A DNA stretch of 64,000 nt, taken from assembly GCF_035222375.1 (NCBI RefSeq), contig NC_085889.1, positions 4,402,001 through 4,466,000 of the forward strand. The letters run 5' to 3'. This document shows positions 35,912 through 47,065 of this stretch, in pieces; positions within the stretch are counted from its first letter, which is position 1, and each line of letters opens with the position of its first letter. Below the pieces are notes generated by a model that did no database searches, was not told where the DNA came from, and saw only the letters and a list, made by a program, of their open reading frames with translations. The position numbers and the translations under genes were made by a program. The DNA is from Podospora pseudocomata (taxonomy: Eukaryota; Ascomycota; Sordariomycetes; Sordariales; Podosporaceae).

Positions 35912-35993
35912 TCGAGAGGGCCAAGAGTCGAGGGAGTCATGAGCTGAGAGGGTCAAGAGTTGAAAGGGTCAACAGTTGAGAGGGTCAAGAGTC
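35912..35993. repeat. 16-bp tandem repeat
   Basis: Three near-perfect units from 35945 to 35992 (TGAGAGGGTCAAGAGT, middle copy with two changes), preceded by more degraded units back to about 35912. It lies just upstream of the 33966-35877 gene, in its promoter. Confidence 0.75.
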
Positions 35994-36972
35994 GATATGT
36001 CGAGTCGGGATGGTTAGATGTCGAAATGGTCAAATGTGGACGTGAATGAAGCTGTCGCGACTGTTGTACGGGATGGATTGCGACGGCGAAGACGCGATAG
36101 AGGAAGAAAATTGAAGTGGTTGGATAGCAGTCCAAAGAAAGGAAGAGACGAAACTTGAGGATTGCCGGCGGGCGAGGGTAAAAGAGAGAAAGAAGGACTG
36201 GCCGTGGGATGGCTGGCAGAGCGATAAGTGGGAAAAGATGGTCGACTTCCGGGAGAGGACCCACAATCGCAGTCAACAATAGCAGAGGTAGTCCCATGAA
36301 TAGGCTTGTTCCTATTCACTTGAAACTGTGAGATGCTCTGAGGGCCCAAGCTTTGGTGGAAACTCTGCTCAGAGCAGACGAGTGCAGAGTTGGTGGTCGC
36401 GGGCAGAAAGCTGGCGGCGAGCTGGCCGCCGTCAACGGTGACGGGATTCGCAGTCTTTGATATCGCGCATGGAAACTTCGCATCACAGACGCCAGGGACT
36501 TGCTCAGGCGGCTGACGGGAATATTTCTAAGCCGCGCGCATTTCATTTAAAGTTTGGTGGTGACTGAAACAGCTCTTTGCGACCACACTCCACCGCAACC
36601 AAACCGCGAGAAACACAGTCACCCACTTGTCGATGTTCTGGATCGAACAGAAAAACAGACAGCCCCACATAGCCTCAGTATCACCACCAACTTAATACCA
36701 CCTGACAGAAAATCCCGGCACTAACTTCAGCCACGGAGCAGCCTGACCTTTGATGACATCACGTCCAACCAGTGGCTCATTGTCGTCTTGCACTGTACGC
36801 GTTCCAAGTCGCGACCAAAAGCCTCACGCGTTTCATGTCTTCGTCGGCCTAATGGTGTTGATATTTTTTGTTCTAGCAATAGGTCTATCTCCCGTCCACC
36901 ATCACTCCTCACCTTCAACCTAATGATAACTCCGAGATTTTCTCCTACTCATATGGGTTCAGTGAAAGATGA
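35994..36972. other. intergenic
   Basis: About 980 bp. Frames up to 114 codons on the minus strand are hydrophobic and low in complexity, with no splice or motif support. Confidence 0.4.
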
Positions 36973-38028
36973 TCAAAAGGATATTCGGTACCGCCCATCA
37001 CCTATCTCCGTTAACACAATCGAGTCCATCTTCCAAAAAAGCCCGATAATATTGCAGATGATGATCTTTCCCACAAACACAATGAAACCCATCACCCAAC
37101 AAAGCCAGTGAATAATCCCGTTGATGGTCGGTCCCCAAAACAAGACACAAAAGACAGCACAAAACACAACACACAACACAGCCTTGATGTACTTGATCCC
37201 GCTATGCGTCTTTTCAGGGAGCCTCTTTGAGTAACATCGCCGCGTTTATGCCTCTTTCCAAGTATACTGCCGTCTATATCCCCAAGCATCATTGCTTCTT
37301 GCAACCGGGAAGCCCCGCGGTCTTTGAGCTCTGCGGTTCCATTCAGCCATGGACAAAAGTGTAGACGGGCCGGAGCTGGACGAGTCGGAGCTGGACGAGT
37401 CGGAGCTGGACGAGTCGAAGCTGTCTGATTGTTCAGGAAGTGGAAAACGTTGGCGTTCCAAGACCTGTCACTGAACTGGGAAGGGATATGCTGGGCGAAC
37501 TGGGAGAAGGCCGGGAAATCGAAATGGGGTTCATGGAAACCGAAGCCATCCGCTCATCAACGATAGTGGCAATGTAAAGCGTGGGCTTCTAGAAGTCTCT
37601 AGACATGGAAGCGATGGACTTCCCAGAGCCATTAAAAGTGAATGTTGTGGACTTTCCGAACGTTCGGGTAGAACTGGGCGTCTTTGGTTCAATGTAGAAG
37701 GTGGTTCTGGATGGTATGGAGGACGTGGGTCTTTCAAAACCTCTGGAATTGAGGAGTGTTTCGATATGTGTGGCGAGTGCTCGGGCTTTATCGTAATGTT
37801 GGGCCGTTCGTGTTCCATGTTGTCTGCACTCTGGGCGGGTTCAGGAAATGCCGGTGACAGTCCTCTACTGCCCGGAAGCATATCACTGGGGCTATGAGAC
37901 CTCTTGACCCCAGATGCCAATACAGTGCAGAAGGGAAGGTACCGAGATACTTGGTTCTCGTAGGGATGTTTTTCAGTCATGAGCTTGCATGGGATGCTGC
38001 CAACGGCTTCCAGCTTTTTCAATCGCAC
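36973..38028 (-). CDS. Hypothetical multi-exon membrane protein, structure uncertain
   Basis: The last exon (36973-37201) encodes two hydrophobic segments (VLCVVFCAVFCVLF; IHWLCWVMGFIVFVGKIIIC). Intron 37202-37267 (GTATAC...TAG) joins it in phase to an exon with SDSFDSSSSDSSSSDSSSS and RPRGFPVARSNDAWGYRR. Upstream, a Pro/Ser-rich frame (37531-38028; PPSTLNQRRPVLPERSESP) is probably part of the same gene, but I could not find a junction in phase. No family recognised. Confidence 0.4.
37372..37421. repeat. 15-bp tandem repeat coding an acidic serine run
   Basis: Three copies of GGAGCTGGACGAGTC on the plus strand, the last with one change. On the minus strand they encode the repeating DSSSS unit of the membrane protein above. 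Confidence 0.85.
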
Positions 38029-38230
38029 GAGACAAATGAGAGTGAAAGGTTACGAAATCTCTCTTGCCTTTATGTATGGATGCCCCCCCATAAAACTATC
38101 ACCACCTGTTCCTGTCGACCTCCCAGACCTCCATCTACGCGACCCTGTATCGGCGCACTTTCCACCACTATGATAGCAAGGGAATCCCATTACAAATAAG
38201 TCCACCCGACAGCCAAGCCACATCTCTCTT

Positions 38231-38746
38231 CTACTTCATCCTGCTCCACTGCTTCTTGACATGGCGAGCTTCGGCTCTGATAGATCTTGACGATTTAACT
38301 GTCTCGGCCGCCTTCACTGACACCCGCATCCTAAGCTTCATCAATCTTCTCTCCTCAGCCCGAGCCACCCGGCTGCGTCTGATCATCGCTCGGACATGAA
38401 TTCCGCGCGCCTCGTCAGACTGGTGCGTTTACAGGTTCTTCGTCGCGAGGGCTAAGTTGGCATCCAATTCTTCCTCCTCCTTATCTTGAATGCCAAAAAG
38501 GTCGGTGCCGAGTAAGGTATCTTGCTCTCGCATTGATTGATTTCTTCTGGGGGTCTGTTCCATGCCATAACAGTGCCCAGCGAAGGTAGGTAGGTCGGTG
38601 TACCAGTTTTGAGTTTTCTCTGCATTACTATTGCCATAACATAAACGCCAGCCAAGATAATTGTCAAATATGTTCATTGCTATATTAAGTCCAGAACGAA
38701 CGATTCCCATGTTGACACAACCAGCGCCCTCGTCTCGGTCCATCAT
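38231..38746 (-). pseudogene. Tandem paralogue of the adjacent basic helical protein, with in-frame stop
   Basis: The frame runs 172 codons and is interrupted by one TAA (38429-38431). Before it: EEEELDANLALATKNL. After it: RRSRVARAEERRLMKLRMRV, then KAAETVKSSRSIRAEARHVKK. These align without gaps to EEDHRLEAALALAEKNL, KRNREMRAELRRLKKLGTRA and KKAETSKSARTLRAEARQ of the 38911-39312 gene. The N-terminal halves have diverged. It is either a decayed duplicate or, less likely, one that is spliced or read through. TAA could descend from CAA. Confidence 0.65.
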
Positions 38747-38910
38747 CCACCCCCCTCACAGCAAGTCCACCCTTCCGAGCGTCCTTTGTATAGTCCAGCA
38801 CCAGAGAGGTACTTCTCCCCAATGGAAAAAACAACAACGCTCCTTTAAAGTACTTTTCCATGCAGTCCCTGTGCGAAGCCCCTCCCATATTGATCACGCT
38901 GTACCCATTC

Positions 38911-39312
38911 TCAGTTGGCTTGGCGAGCCTCAGCCCTCAGAGTCCTAGCAGACTTCGAGGTCTCGGCCTTCTTGGTCGCAGCGCGAGTTCCAAGCTTCTT
39001 CAGTCTTCTCAACTCGGCTCGCATCTCTCGGTTGCGTTTGATTGAAGCGCGAGTGCGACGGGCGCGTTCCTCGAGGAACTGCGTGTCCTTGAGATTCTTC
39101 TCGGCGAGGGCAAGGGCGGCCTCCAGCCTGTGATCTTCCTCGTCTTTGGTGTGGTCGACCTCGGCTTTGACAATCTGATTAGCTTCAGGGCGCTCGGAGA
39201 CGGTCGTCATGTCGGGCTGAATGTTGTAGATGCTCGACTTCTCTACGTGGACGACCGCCCTGTCCTTCTCGGGGAGTGTGATCATGGTTGTGGCAGATGT
39301 GGTAGTAGCCAT
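38911..39312 (-). CDS. Small basic helical protein
   Basis: 133 residues from MATTTSATTMITLPEKD. The C-terminal 80 residues form a charged helix with many Lys/Arg (EERARRTRASIKRNREMRA, then LRRLKKLGTRAATKKAE), suggesting nucleic-acid or protein binding. No signal peptide. The frame extends upstream without an ATG of better context. It has a degenerate paralogue 165 bp downstream. Family not recognised. Confidence 0.6.
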   Translation of the reverse strand: MATTTSATTMITLPEKDRAVVHVEKSSIYNIQPDMTTVSERPEANQIVKAEVDHTKDEEDHRLEAALALAEKNLKDTQFLEERARRTRASIKRNREMRAELRRLKKLGTRAATKKAETSKSARTLRAEARQAN

Positions 39313-40210
39313 GTTGACTGTGTTAAGGGCTTGTTTGTGGCGAAGGAGAAGTGAGAAGGGGAGGAGAAAAAGTCGCAAGTGAGGGATATCTTGTGAGATT
39401 TTGGACGGGTCAGTGGTGAAAAGAGAGGTTTGGTGTTTACTCTGCCGAGGAGAATAACTATTCTTCATCGTGGTGGCCCTGACGTCAACAGCTTGCCGGG
39501 CCAACAAGCCCTTTTGTCGGTGCTTTGCCGGCTCCATCAGATACTGTCGTCGACAACTTACTAGGCCTGTCATCGAGAATGATCTTTTTGCTGTCTACCA
39601 CGGCTCTTAAATTTTAGGCGTTGTTAGTGCAAATAAACTATTTACGACAGAATTTTTGAGATCATTAAAGTGTTGACGGCAGGGCTTGCTCCGCCCAGCA
39701 ATCTGTTCCCTTCTAAGGTCCTTCTGGGATAATGAGGGGCCTCGCGTCTCAGAATTACACCTGCCACCAGCTCTCACCCAAGCTGTCAGGCCTGGTCAAG
39801 ATGGCATCGGCTGTGGCATGGTACCCCGCGAAAAAAGACACTGAAAAAAAGGAAGAAAACTGACGCGCTAGTATTTCGTCGTCGCGGCAAGTGTGGAAAA
39901 GAGGCTTCAAGGGGAAATTCAAAATCATCTTTTTCAGCCGTGACAGGCAATATAATAGTATATTTGATTTCCCCTATCGAATTCAAATAGAGGGCACCTT
40001 ATCTATAAGCGCCTCAAGTTGTAGTATCCTTCCACTCCTCGGCCCAAATAACTCGTCGTAAACGAAACCCCCGCGTCCGAATCTCCCACCCCTCCCAACA
40101 CATTGCCCAGCACCAAGTAGTACCGACTGCTTATCTTCTTTCACCCTGGCGAGCGGTAAGACTCGAGTCTCTCCGAGGAAACCTTTAGCTCCTCGAGAGC
40201 TTTTGTAGAT
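39313..40210. other. intergenic, left flank of transposon
   Basis: About 900 bp, AT-rich around 39600-39660. No supported gene. Confidence 0.45.
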
Positions 40211-40212
40211 TA

Positions 40213-41684
40213 ACGTATTTTATAAGCGAGTCGTGGGTACAAGCGAGCCGTGGGTTCCTTGGCGCGACGCATCCTCTCTCTCCTAAACATCATTTTTTTC
40301 CACAACCCAACATGTCTCCCCCTTCAAAGGAAGCCAGAGTAATCTTAGCCCTTTAAGCTCTTCAAAACAACGAAGAATTGAAGCTTGAAGCCATAGCTAA
40401 GCTCTATAGCGTACCACCTTCAACACTCCGTGACCGACGCGCTGGCAAGCCTGCACGACGCGATACTACGCCCAAATCGCGCCGTCTCAGAGATTCCGAA
40501 GAGAAGACTATTATTCAATATATCATTGAGCTAAATGCGCGAGCTTTTCCACCAAGATTGCGTGGTGTGGTAGATATGGCTAACCACCTTGCCAACTGGT
40601 ATACCAAGTGCAACTTACCGTCCACCTGGCGCATCGCAACTACCGATAATGGCTGGACTACCAATACGGTAGGCCTAGATTGGATCAAGCACTTCGACTA
40701 TCGCACAGCGTCCCGCACAAAGGGCAAATACCGGTTGTTAATCCTCGACGGTCACGAAAGCCACCACTCGACCGAATTCGAGCGCTACTGCCAGGAGAAC
40801 AACATCATCACGCTCTGCATGCCTCCGCATTCTTCACACTACCTCCAGCCACTGGATGTCGGCTGCTTTGGGCCGCTGAAGCAGGCGTATGGTCGCCAGG
40901 TTGAGGACTTAATGCGTGCATATATCAACCACGTAAGCAAGGTCGAGTTCCTCTGTGCCTTCTGCGAGGCCTTCTTCGCCTCTATAACAGAGAAGAATAT
41001 ACAGGGTGGCTTTACGGGTACTGGCCTTGTGCCGTAAGATCCAGAAAGGGTGCTTTCTAAGCTGGATGTAAAGCTTCACACGCCAACACCTCCGACCTCC
41101 CGGCCCGGCACCCCACAACCTTGGGTCTTCCAGACACCACACAACCCCCGAGAAGCTACCTCGCAGTCAACGCTTATTAAAACTCGCATTGCCAACCATC
41201 AAAATAGCCCCCCGACTTCAATGTTGGCTGCTGTGGACCAGCTTGCTAAGAGTACAATGGCTGTGATGCACCAGGAGGCTCTCCTACGTGCAGAGAACAC
41301 TTCACTCCGCAAGGCCAACGAGGCACTAAGTAAGCGCCGGAGAGCCAAAAGAATACGTGTGCGGCTCGGAGGATCACTTACTGTGCTGGATGCACACGAT
41401 CTACTGGACAAGAAGGCCGTGGGTGGAGAGGGAGTGCAAGAAACACAGCCGGATGGTAGTAGTGCAGGGGGGGCTCATACGAAGGTTCGGTGCTGTGGTG
41501 TGTGCGGCAAGCCTGGCCATAATGCACGTACTTGCCAGGAGGCTGCAGAATTGTCTGATTCAGCTATTTCGGATGTAATTATGGTTGCTTCCTAGTATTG
41601 TTGTGTAGTAATTGAGGATAACGGTATAAAGGTTGTGAAAAAGTGGTCGCTCGCTTATATTGGTCGCTCGCTTATAATGTACGT
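40213..41684 (+). mobile_element. pogo/Fot-like DNA transposon, internally deleted
   Basis: A 1472-bp Tc1/mariner-superfamily element flanked by TA on both sides (40211-40212 and 41685-41686). Terminal inverted repeats begin ACGTATTTTATAAGCGAG on the left and, in reverse complement, ACGTACATTATAAGCGAG on the right. Each end has a second internal AAGCGAG copy about 10 bp further in. It contains a shortened transposase frame. The ends are intact, so it could in principle have been moved in trans. Confidence 0.85.
40312..41595 (+). pseudogene. DDE transposase remnant (pogo type, zinc-knuckle C terminus)
   Basis: Reading from ATG 40312: a psq-type helix-turn-helix (LEAIAKLYSVPPSTLRDRRAG), then an abrupt join to NHLANWYTKCNLPSTW. 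It continues as the second half of the DDE domain (RLLILDGHESHHSTEF, LCMPPHSSHYLQPLDVGCFG), a coiled region (LRKANEALSKRRRAKR) and a CCHC knuckle (CCGVCGKPGHNARTC). The part with the first catalytic Asp is missing, by family comparison about 200 residues. Two in-frame TAA codons occur, after ARVILAL and after GTGLVP; the latter is a Tyr codon in the neighbouring copy. It is not functional. Confidence 0.85.
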
Positions 41685-41893
41685 TAATACGTTCTAGTTA
41701 TGATAAGTAATCCAGCAGTAGTCTTATCCTAAATTATATGAATAATACACCCGACTACTTAGCTGATTTAGACTTTCCATAGTAGCTGTGACGGCTGTGG
41801 CGGCGTCACCATATATATACCACTGGAGCGAGCCAAGCCAGGAAGCTTGGCTCACTTGTAGCTTTTGATAGCAATCACAGTGGGTATGGTGCA

Positions 41894-42726
41894 GTGGTCC
41901 GGCCTGCCGTGACACCATGGAAGAAGGCGTATAGCCGCCAGATTGAGCAGTTGATGCGGATGAACATCACACACATCAGCAAGTTGGAGTTTCTTTGTGC
42001 GTATAGAGAAGCATTTTTTGCTTCGATCACAGAAAAGAATATCCAGGGTGGTTTTGCTGGAGCTGGCCTTGTGCCGTACGACCCAGAGAGGGTGCTTTCT
42101 AAGCTGGATGTACGGCTCCGGACTCCAACACCCCCATCCTCAAGGCCGGGCACGGCACTACCTTGGCTCTCCCAAACGCCATACAACCCTCGAGAAGCAA
42201 ACTCACAGTCAAAGCTTATTAAAACTCGAATTTCCAACCATCAGTGCAGCTCTCCAACCTCAATGCTAGCTGCTGTGGACCAATTTACTAAGCGAGCAAT
42301 GGGTATAATGCACGAGGTAGCTCTTCTCCGTGCAGAGGTCTCTTCGCTACGCAAGGCCAATGAGGAGCTTAGTAAGAGACGGAGAGCCAAAAAAACACGT
42401 GTGCAGCTTGGAGGGTCACTTACTCTACAAGAGGCACAGGATCTACTGGATCAGAAGGCTGTAGGTGAGCAGGTAGCCCAGGAAATACGACAAAGTGGTG
42501 GTGGTGCAGGGGGGTCTCGTCCGAAGATTCAGTGCTGTGGCGTGTGCGGTAAGCCAGGCCATAATGTACGCACCTGCAAGGTGGCTGCAGGATCATCTGA
42601 TTCATCTGTTTCTGATTCAGTTATTGTTATTTCTTAGTGTTATGGTTGCGCAATTGAGGGTAGTTATAGTGAGGTAGTAGAAAGTGGCTAACTCGCTTGT
42701 CTGGCTAACTCGCTTATCACGCACGT
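41894..42726 (+). mobile_element. Second pogo/Fot-like copy, 5' truncated
   Basis: The C-terminal 240 or so codons of the same transposase family: MRMNITHISKLEFLCAYREA, GAGLVPYDPERVLSK, LRKANEELSKRRRAKK and CCGVCGKPGHNVRTC, ending 42637. The right end matches the other copy (reverse complement ACGTGCGTGATAAGCGAG) and is followed by TA at 42727-42728. The left half, with the helix-turn-helix and catalytic core, is gone. It is in the same orientation as the first element, 210 bp away, and differs from it at many positions, so they are separate old insertions rather than a fresh duplication. Confidence 0.75.
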
Positions 42727-42728
42727 TA

Positions 42729-43258
42729 TATATAGGTCCCCCGTATCAATTGTGTCATGGCCGCCTATCAATTGCCTAATTAAGACTCTCTGCTAGCCTG
42801 GGATTAATGCGATTCAGTAGTAGCTGTCGTATTCGACCTGGTATCGGTTTGGCTACAGTTTTGGGCGGACAGGGAATTGGACGACAAAGTCAACGTTGAA
42901 TTACATTCTTTCTGGGCGGTGCCACGGGACGCTGCTGTGCGTGACAAGACTTAAGAACCAGAGTGGTCAGATGTACTACTATTATTATATGCATGTGCGC
43001 ACTTTTGATCTCCTCACGATAATTGCCCAGGGTTCCTTCAATCTTCAGCAGGCGACAAATGAAAAGAGAAAACTAGCTGAGAGGCCCGAGAGCGCTCCAG
43101 CCAGCATACCACGCCATTACTACCAGTAACCACAGCCCGGGCGATCGTCCACCGCAAGACTGCAGGTTCACGACCCACCTAATCTCTCCAAGGTTCAGCT
43201 ACACACCGTCAGCACCATCAACACCACCAATTCGAGTGGTGTTCTTTTGGGCCTTCTT
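42729..43258. other. intergenic, transposon to oxidase
   Basis: About 530 bp. No supported gene. Confidence 0.4.
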
Positions 43259-43412
43259 CAGCAGCATCTCCTTCTCCTTCCTCTCCTCCTCCTTCCTCTC
43301 CTCCTACTTGCTCTCCTCCTCCTTCCTCTCCTCCTCCTTCCTCTTCTCATTCCTCTTCTCCTTCCTCTCCTCCTTCTTCCCCTCCTCCTTTTCCCTCTCC
43401 TTCTTCTCGGCT
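43259..43412. repeat. Pyrimidine-rich (CTCCTCCTT)n low-complexity tract
   Basis: About 150 bp of CTC/CTT triplets on the plus strand. It encodes, on the minus strand, the Lys/Glu-rich tail of the pyranose oxidase and continues past its stop codon. Confidence 0.85.
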
Positions 43413-45709
43413 CCCAGACGAAGCGAGATATACTGGGCCGCTTTGATAGCAAAACACATCGCTGTCAAAGTGGGATTCGATGCGTTCTTGCCGGGGATGA
43501 CATTCAGGCCCCCCACGAAGAGGTTATTAACACCATGGATCTGGGAGAACTTGTTGCAGCATGAATCGTCCTTTTTCTCTCCGGCCCTGGTGGTGCCGCA
43601 AACGTGAAGTGCTAGACCATTTTCCATGAACTGCGGCTCCGAGCCAGGGAGATAGCCACCTAGAACTCCAGCAACCTTTTCCATATGCTTCATCATCTCA
43701 TGAGTAAGTTCCCGATCTGCGTCGCTGAGGCGGTAGAAGAAGGTAGGTTGCGGCATCCCGTAGGCATCCTTGACCTTTGTTGTAAACTTGACGCAATTGT
43801 CCTTTGTTGGTTCCACTGGGCCAAAGAAGCGCAAATCCACAATGGTCCGCTTGTCGATATTCGGGGGCACTGCGCCGTAAGAGAAGGCATCCCGATGTAT
43901 TTGGGTGTGCCACGGTTGTTTCTCGGAAACGGGGAGTGTGACCTGAGGATCCAGATCGTTAAAAGGAAATGGCAACTGATCCTGAGGGTAACGGCCTTTT
44001 TGGGTCTCCAAATGCTTCTTGATCTTCTCGTCCCATTTCTCCTTCCTGAGCGAGTCCCAACCGTCGTTTTTCGGGTCATCCTTTGGGTATGGGTGAGCGC
44101 CGCAGACTGCCTTGATCCAGCGCCTATCCAGGACAACTTGGCAAAAACACATGGTTTGCTCGGTGAGGTAGTGACCCTATGACATGAAATCATAACTGAT
44201 CAGCACCAGACTGGCAAACGATAATCGAGTACATAGACAACTTGGAGTACATACCAGAGCTGGAAGCTCGAGGAAGGGTTCTACCGCCTCCTTGTCGCTA
44301 AGCCTCTCGACACAATGAGACACGGAGTTGGGGCCAGCCTTGGTCCATGTCTTGGTCTTAGTAGTGGTCTCGCCCGTCCGAAACCCCGAATTGAATAGCA
44401 ACTGTGGAGTGAGTATAGGTCCACCGCAAATGATGTATACCCTGGCTTTCACTTCATCCAGCTGATTGGTCAGTAGCGAGCGGACCTTGGCATTCTCCAC
44501 GATCCCTGCATCTCCACTGGCATCCTTTGTGTTCTTGATGGTGAGCTTCTCGCAGAGCCACTCACTTCTCAACTCGAGCTTTTTGCTGAACTCGGGCTTA
44601 ATCTTCTCAAGCACTGTGTGTGACGAAGACCAGGTGATAAACTCAGAGCCGTCTCGCTTGGCCGCAAGAGGGAGTGCGAATGCCGCGAGTTTCTGGTCTC
44701 CATTCTCGTCCTTTTCTCCTTCGAAATGATCATTCAGGATCTGCTTGACCATGTCTTGGCGGATTGAACCCTCAAGGACGTCGGTATGTGTTTCAATCAG
44801 CTTTTCCGCTTCGCTATATAGCCCCTCCCATTCGTTCTGGAGAAGTGGAGAACGTTCTCTTAGATGCTGTCGGGGAGTTGAACAAGTCCAGCTAAATCAA
44901 CGCGGTCAGCGAGTGGTTAGAAATGACTTTTTCCCCAGGAGATGCTAAGCTGGGCGACAGATGCCAGCCAGAATGGCCAGCATGACTAGGGTCACCACAT
45001 ACTGAGTTGACATGCCCCCTACATTCCTGGCCACAGCATTGAGGCCAAGGTTTAAGGCAGGGTCCTGATAAGGATTCTGGCCATTGTGCACTTGTTTTCC
45101 TTCTCTGTTTGCTGCTGTTAGCTTCCCCGAGTGCACTACCTAATGGTGGTGGATGTAGTTAGATTTGCTCACCCTGACCAAGACACTGGAGGTAGAGTAG
45201 GGACTACCGATTCATCGGTTGGCACCGAAGTTAGTTGCAAACTTCCCTTTATCAGGCGCATCAGACCGTTAGCCTAGGCCATCTGCTGTGTACTCGATCT
45301 GCCAATGCCTACTTTGATGACGCTAATAGGGAGACTGTTAGCTCACTGGCACAAACTGGACTCCCAAAGTAGGTAAATATGCTCACTGGACGAAGGAGTC
45401 AATATCTTTTTGAAAGCGTACAGCATTCTTCTTGTGTTCTCCGCATTTTTTACTCTCCCTGTTTTAGGTATAATGTTAGAACTGTCAGCGGGAAAATACA
45501 ACAAGGGATGTACTCTGCACCAGCCTCGACCATGAGCACCGTGTGCCCATCATTCACTAGGATCTTGGCAAACGTGGCACCAATGGGGCCGGAGCCCACA
45601 ACTGAGGCAGAAGCTTGTCAGTCTGGACTCCACGATAGACATTCAGCGCAGCGGTGAATGGTAAGTACTTACTTAGAGCATCGTACTGGTAGTGGTCCTT
45701 CTCGCCCAT
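43304..45709 (-). CDS. Pyranose 2-oxidase (GMC family), eight exons
   Basis: 630 residues. Exons (from the start): 45673-45709, 45514-45601, 45387-45458, 45313-45322, 45173-45246, 45003-45104, 44255-44891, 43304-44176; all junctions are in phase. FAD motif GSGPIG at 15-20. The flavinylation motif GGMSTHWTC places the FAD-linking His at 128. The substrate loop HRDAFSYGAV is present. The catalytic pair is kept: His in ALHVCGTT and Asn in NASNPTLTAM, 43 residues apart (45 in Trametes, from memory). The enzyme oxidises glucose and other aldopyranoses at C2, giving 2-keto sugars and H2O2. There is no signal peptide. Odd points: a 10-base exon and a 35-residue Lys/Glu-rich tail after AAQYISLRLGA. 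Its divergent neighbour encodes the enzyme that uses its product. Confidence 0.93.
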
Positions 45710-47065
45710 ATTGGGATTAGAGGATGATAGGAAGTCAACACAGCCGGTTCTTTCTCACTTCTGCTGTTGCCAAAAACGGAAACAGCAGCTGGCTTGGTCA
45801 CAATGCATATATACCCAAATTTCGGATCGCCAAGAGAATGGTATGTGTTCGGACTCGAGCTCCGAATGGAGCCGAACTGCTCAGTGAGTCCTGGGGACGC
45901 AGATCAATGTATAATCCCGTCTGAATTGCGACTGTATGATTAAATCGAAGCGTAAGCTTGAAAGGCCGCGACGTAGTGATCGCATCTATTGCGCCAAGAA
46001 ACTCTTCCCTTTGATGTAGCGATCTCGTAGAAGATTCGTCATCGTTAGCTTTAAACGGGATGAAAGATCATCGCAGACCGTCCTTAGATATACATTGAGA
46101 CCGGGTGTTTGCCCTAAATTAGTTAAGAGCCTACAATGTATATGTCTTTCTCTTCCTTCTACTCTCTTCCTCAAGCTTAGTGTATTACTCGTAGAGTCGT
46201 TACCAGCTACCTACAGTAGTTGCAATAACTGGTTGGGGCCGTTGTAAGCTTCTCGCATCAGACCTCTTTCTATCTTCGAATCTCAGATGTAGTCACACAA
46301 ATCTAAGGTACCTTGCAGCTCTCGCTATCTCCGCCATTTTCTACAGCTAAGCTATGTCTCGTGATTGCCGCCGCGTTATTAACTTTTCTGAAACTGGACA
46401 GTCTGCATTCCCACACAGTCTCTGACATCAGAATATAATACGTTGTGTTAAGCTTGACGCATAGATACCTAGGAGGGGAAGGGGCAGTCTTTGACATCGC
46501 GTCGTCATCGCCCGGACGGCAGGTCCGGTGCTGGCAATGCCGTTCTGCTTACAACACGATGATCACAGACTTACACCACGATGTCAGACAGCTTACACCA
46601 CAATGGCAACATAATGATACCACGATATGACTATTGCAAGCACCAAAATTTAATGTCACAGAAGCCCCCTCCCCCTCCTAGGTGGATATCATGGGACATG
46701 TATGATAACACTGCGTCAACCCATAGAACGAGCATAGAATAACACCGTCTGTAAGGCGTCAGGGTGAGTTAAAAGGCATCGTAAACGGTATGTCATGACG
46801 TTCAACTGATCCGAATCCTGGTTTTCACATGCCGCTGAAGACTTCAGAACATCTATGACGTGCGGGGGCCAGATAGGTATGGATCGTGAAATGTGGCCCG
46901 GTTTGGTCTATACTTATATTTACCTTGAGATAGGGCTGCTCTCATGGCGAATGCAGGTTTTCAACTATAAGATTCTCCAAGCCTTCCCGAACCAAGTCAA
47001 ATCAACACCTCGTCACAGCCTCTATAAGTGCTTGATTTTGTTTTAGGAACCGCACTACTATCATC
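45710..47065. promoter_or_regulatory. Shared divergent promoter region
   Basis: A 1356-bp intergenic space between the start codons of the pyranose oxidase (minus) and the dehydratase (plus). No open frame of note. On the oxidase side the minus strand has GTATATATGC at 45805-45814, about 100 bp before its ATG; on the other side TCTATAAG lies near 47021, about 40 bp before ATG. Inference: co-regulation from one region. Confidence 0.55.

Noticed and set aside
36788-37111. Plus-strand 107-codon frame
   Set aside because: Antisense to the last exon of the membrane protein; no motif.
43085-43170. Possible tRNA B-box (GGTTCACGACC)
   Set aside because: No matching A-box or cloverleaf could be drawn.
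43247-43564. Leucine-rich plus-strand frame of 105 codons
   Set aside because: Product of the CTC/CTT low-complexity tract, antisense to the oxidase tail.
43560-43620. Loss of a catalytic His in the oxidase (GTHRMG to GTTRAG)
   Set aside because: Spacing to the conserved Asn shows that the catalytic base corresponds to the His of ALHVCG, which is kept.
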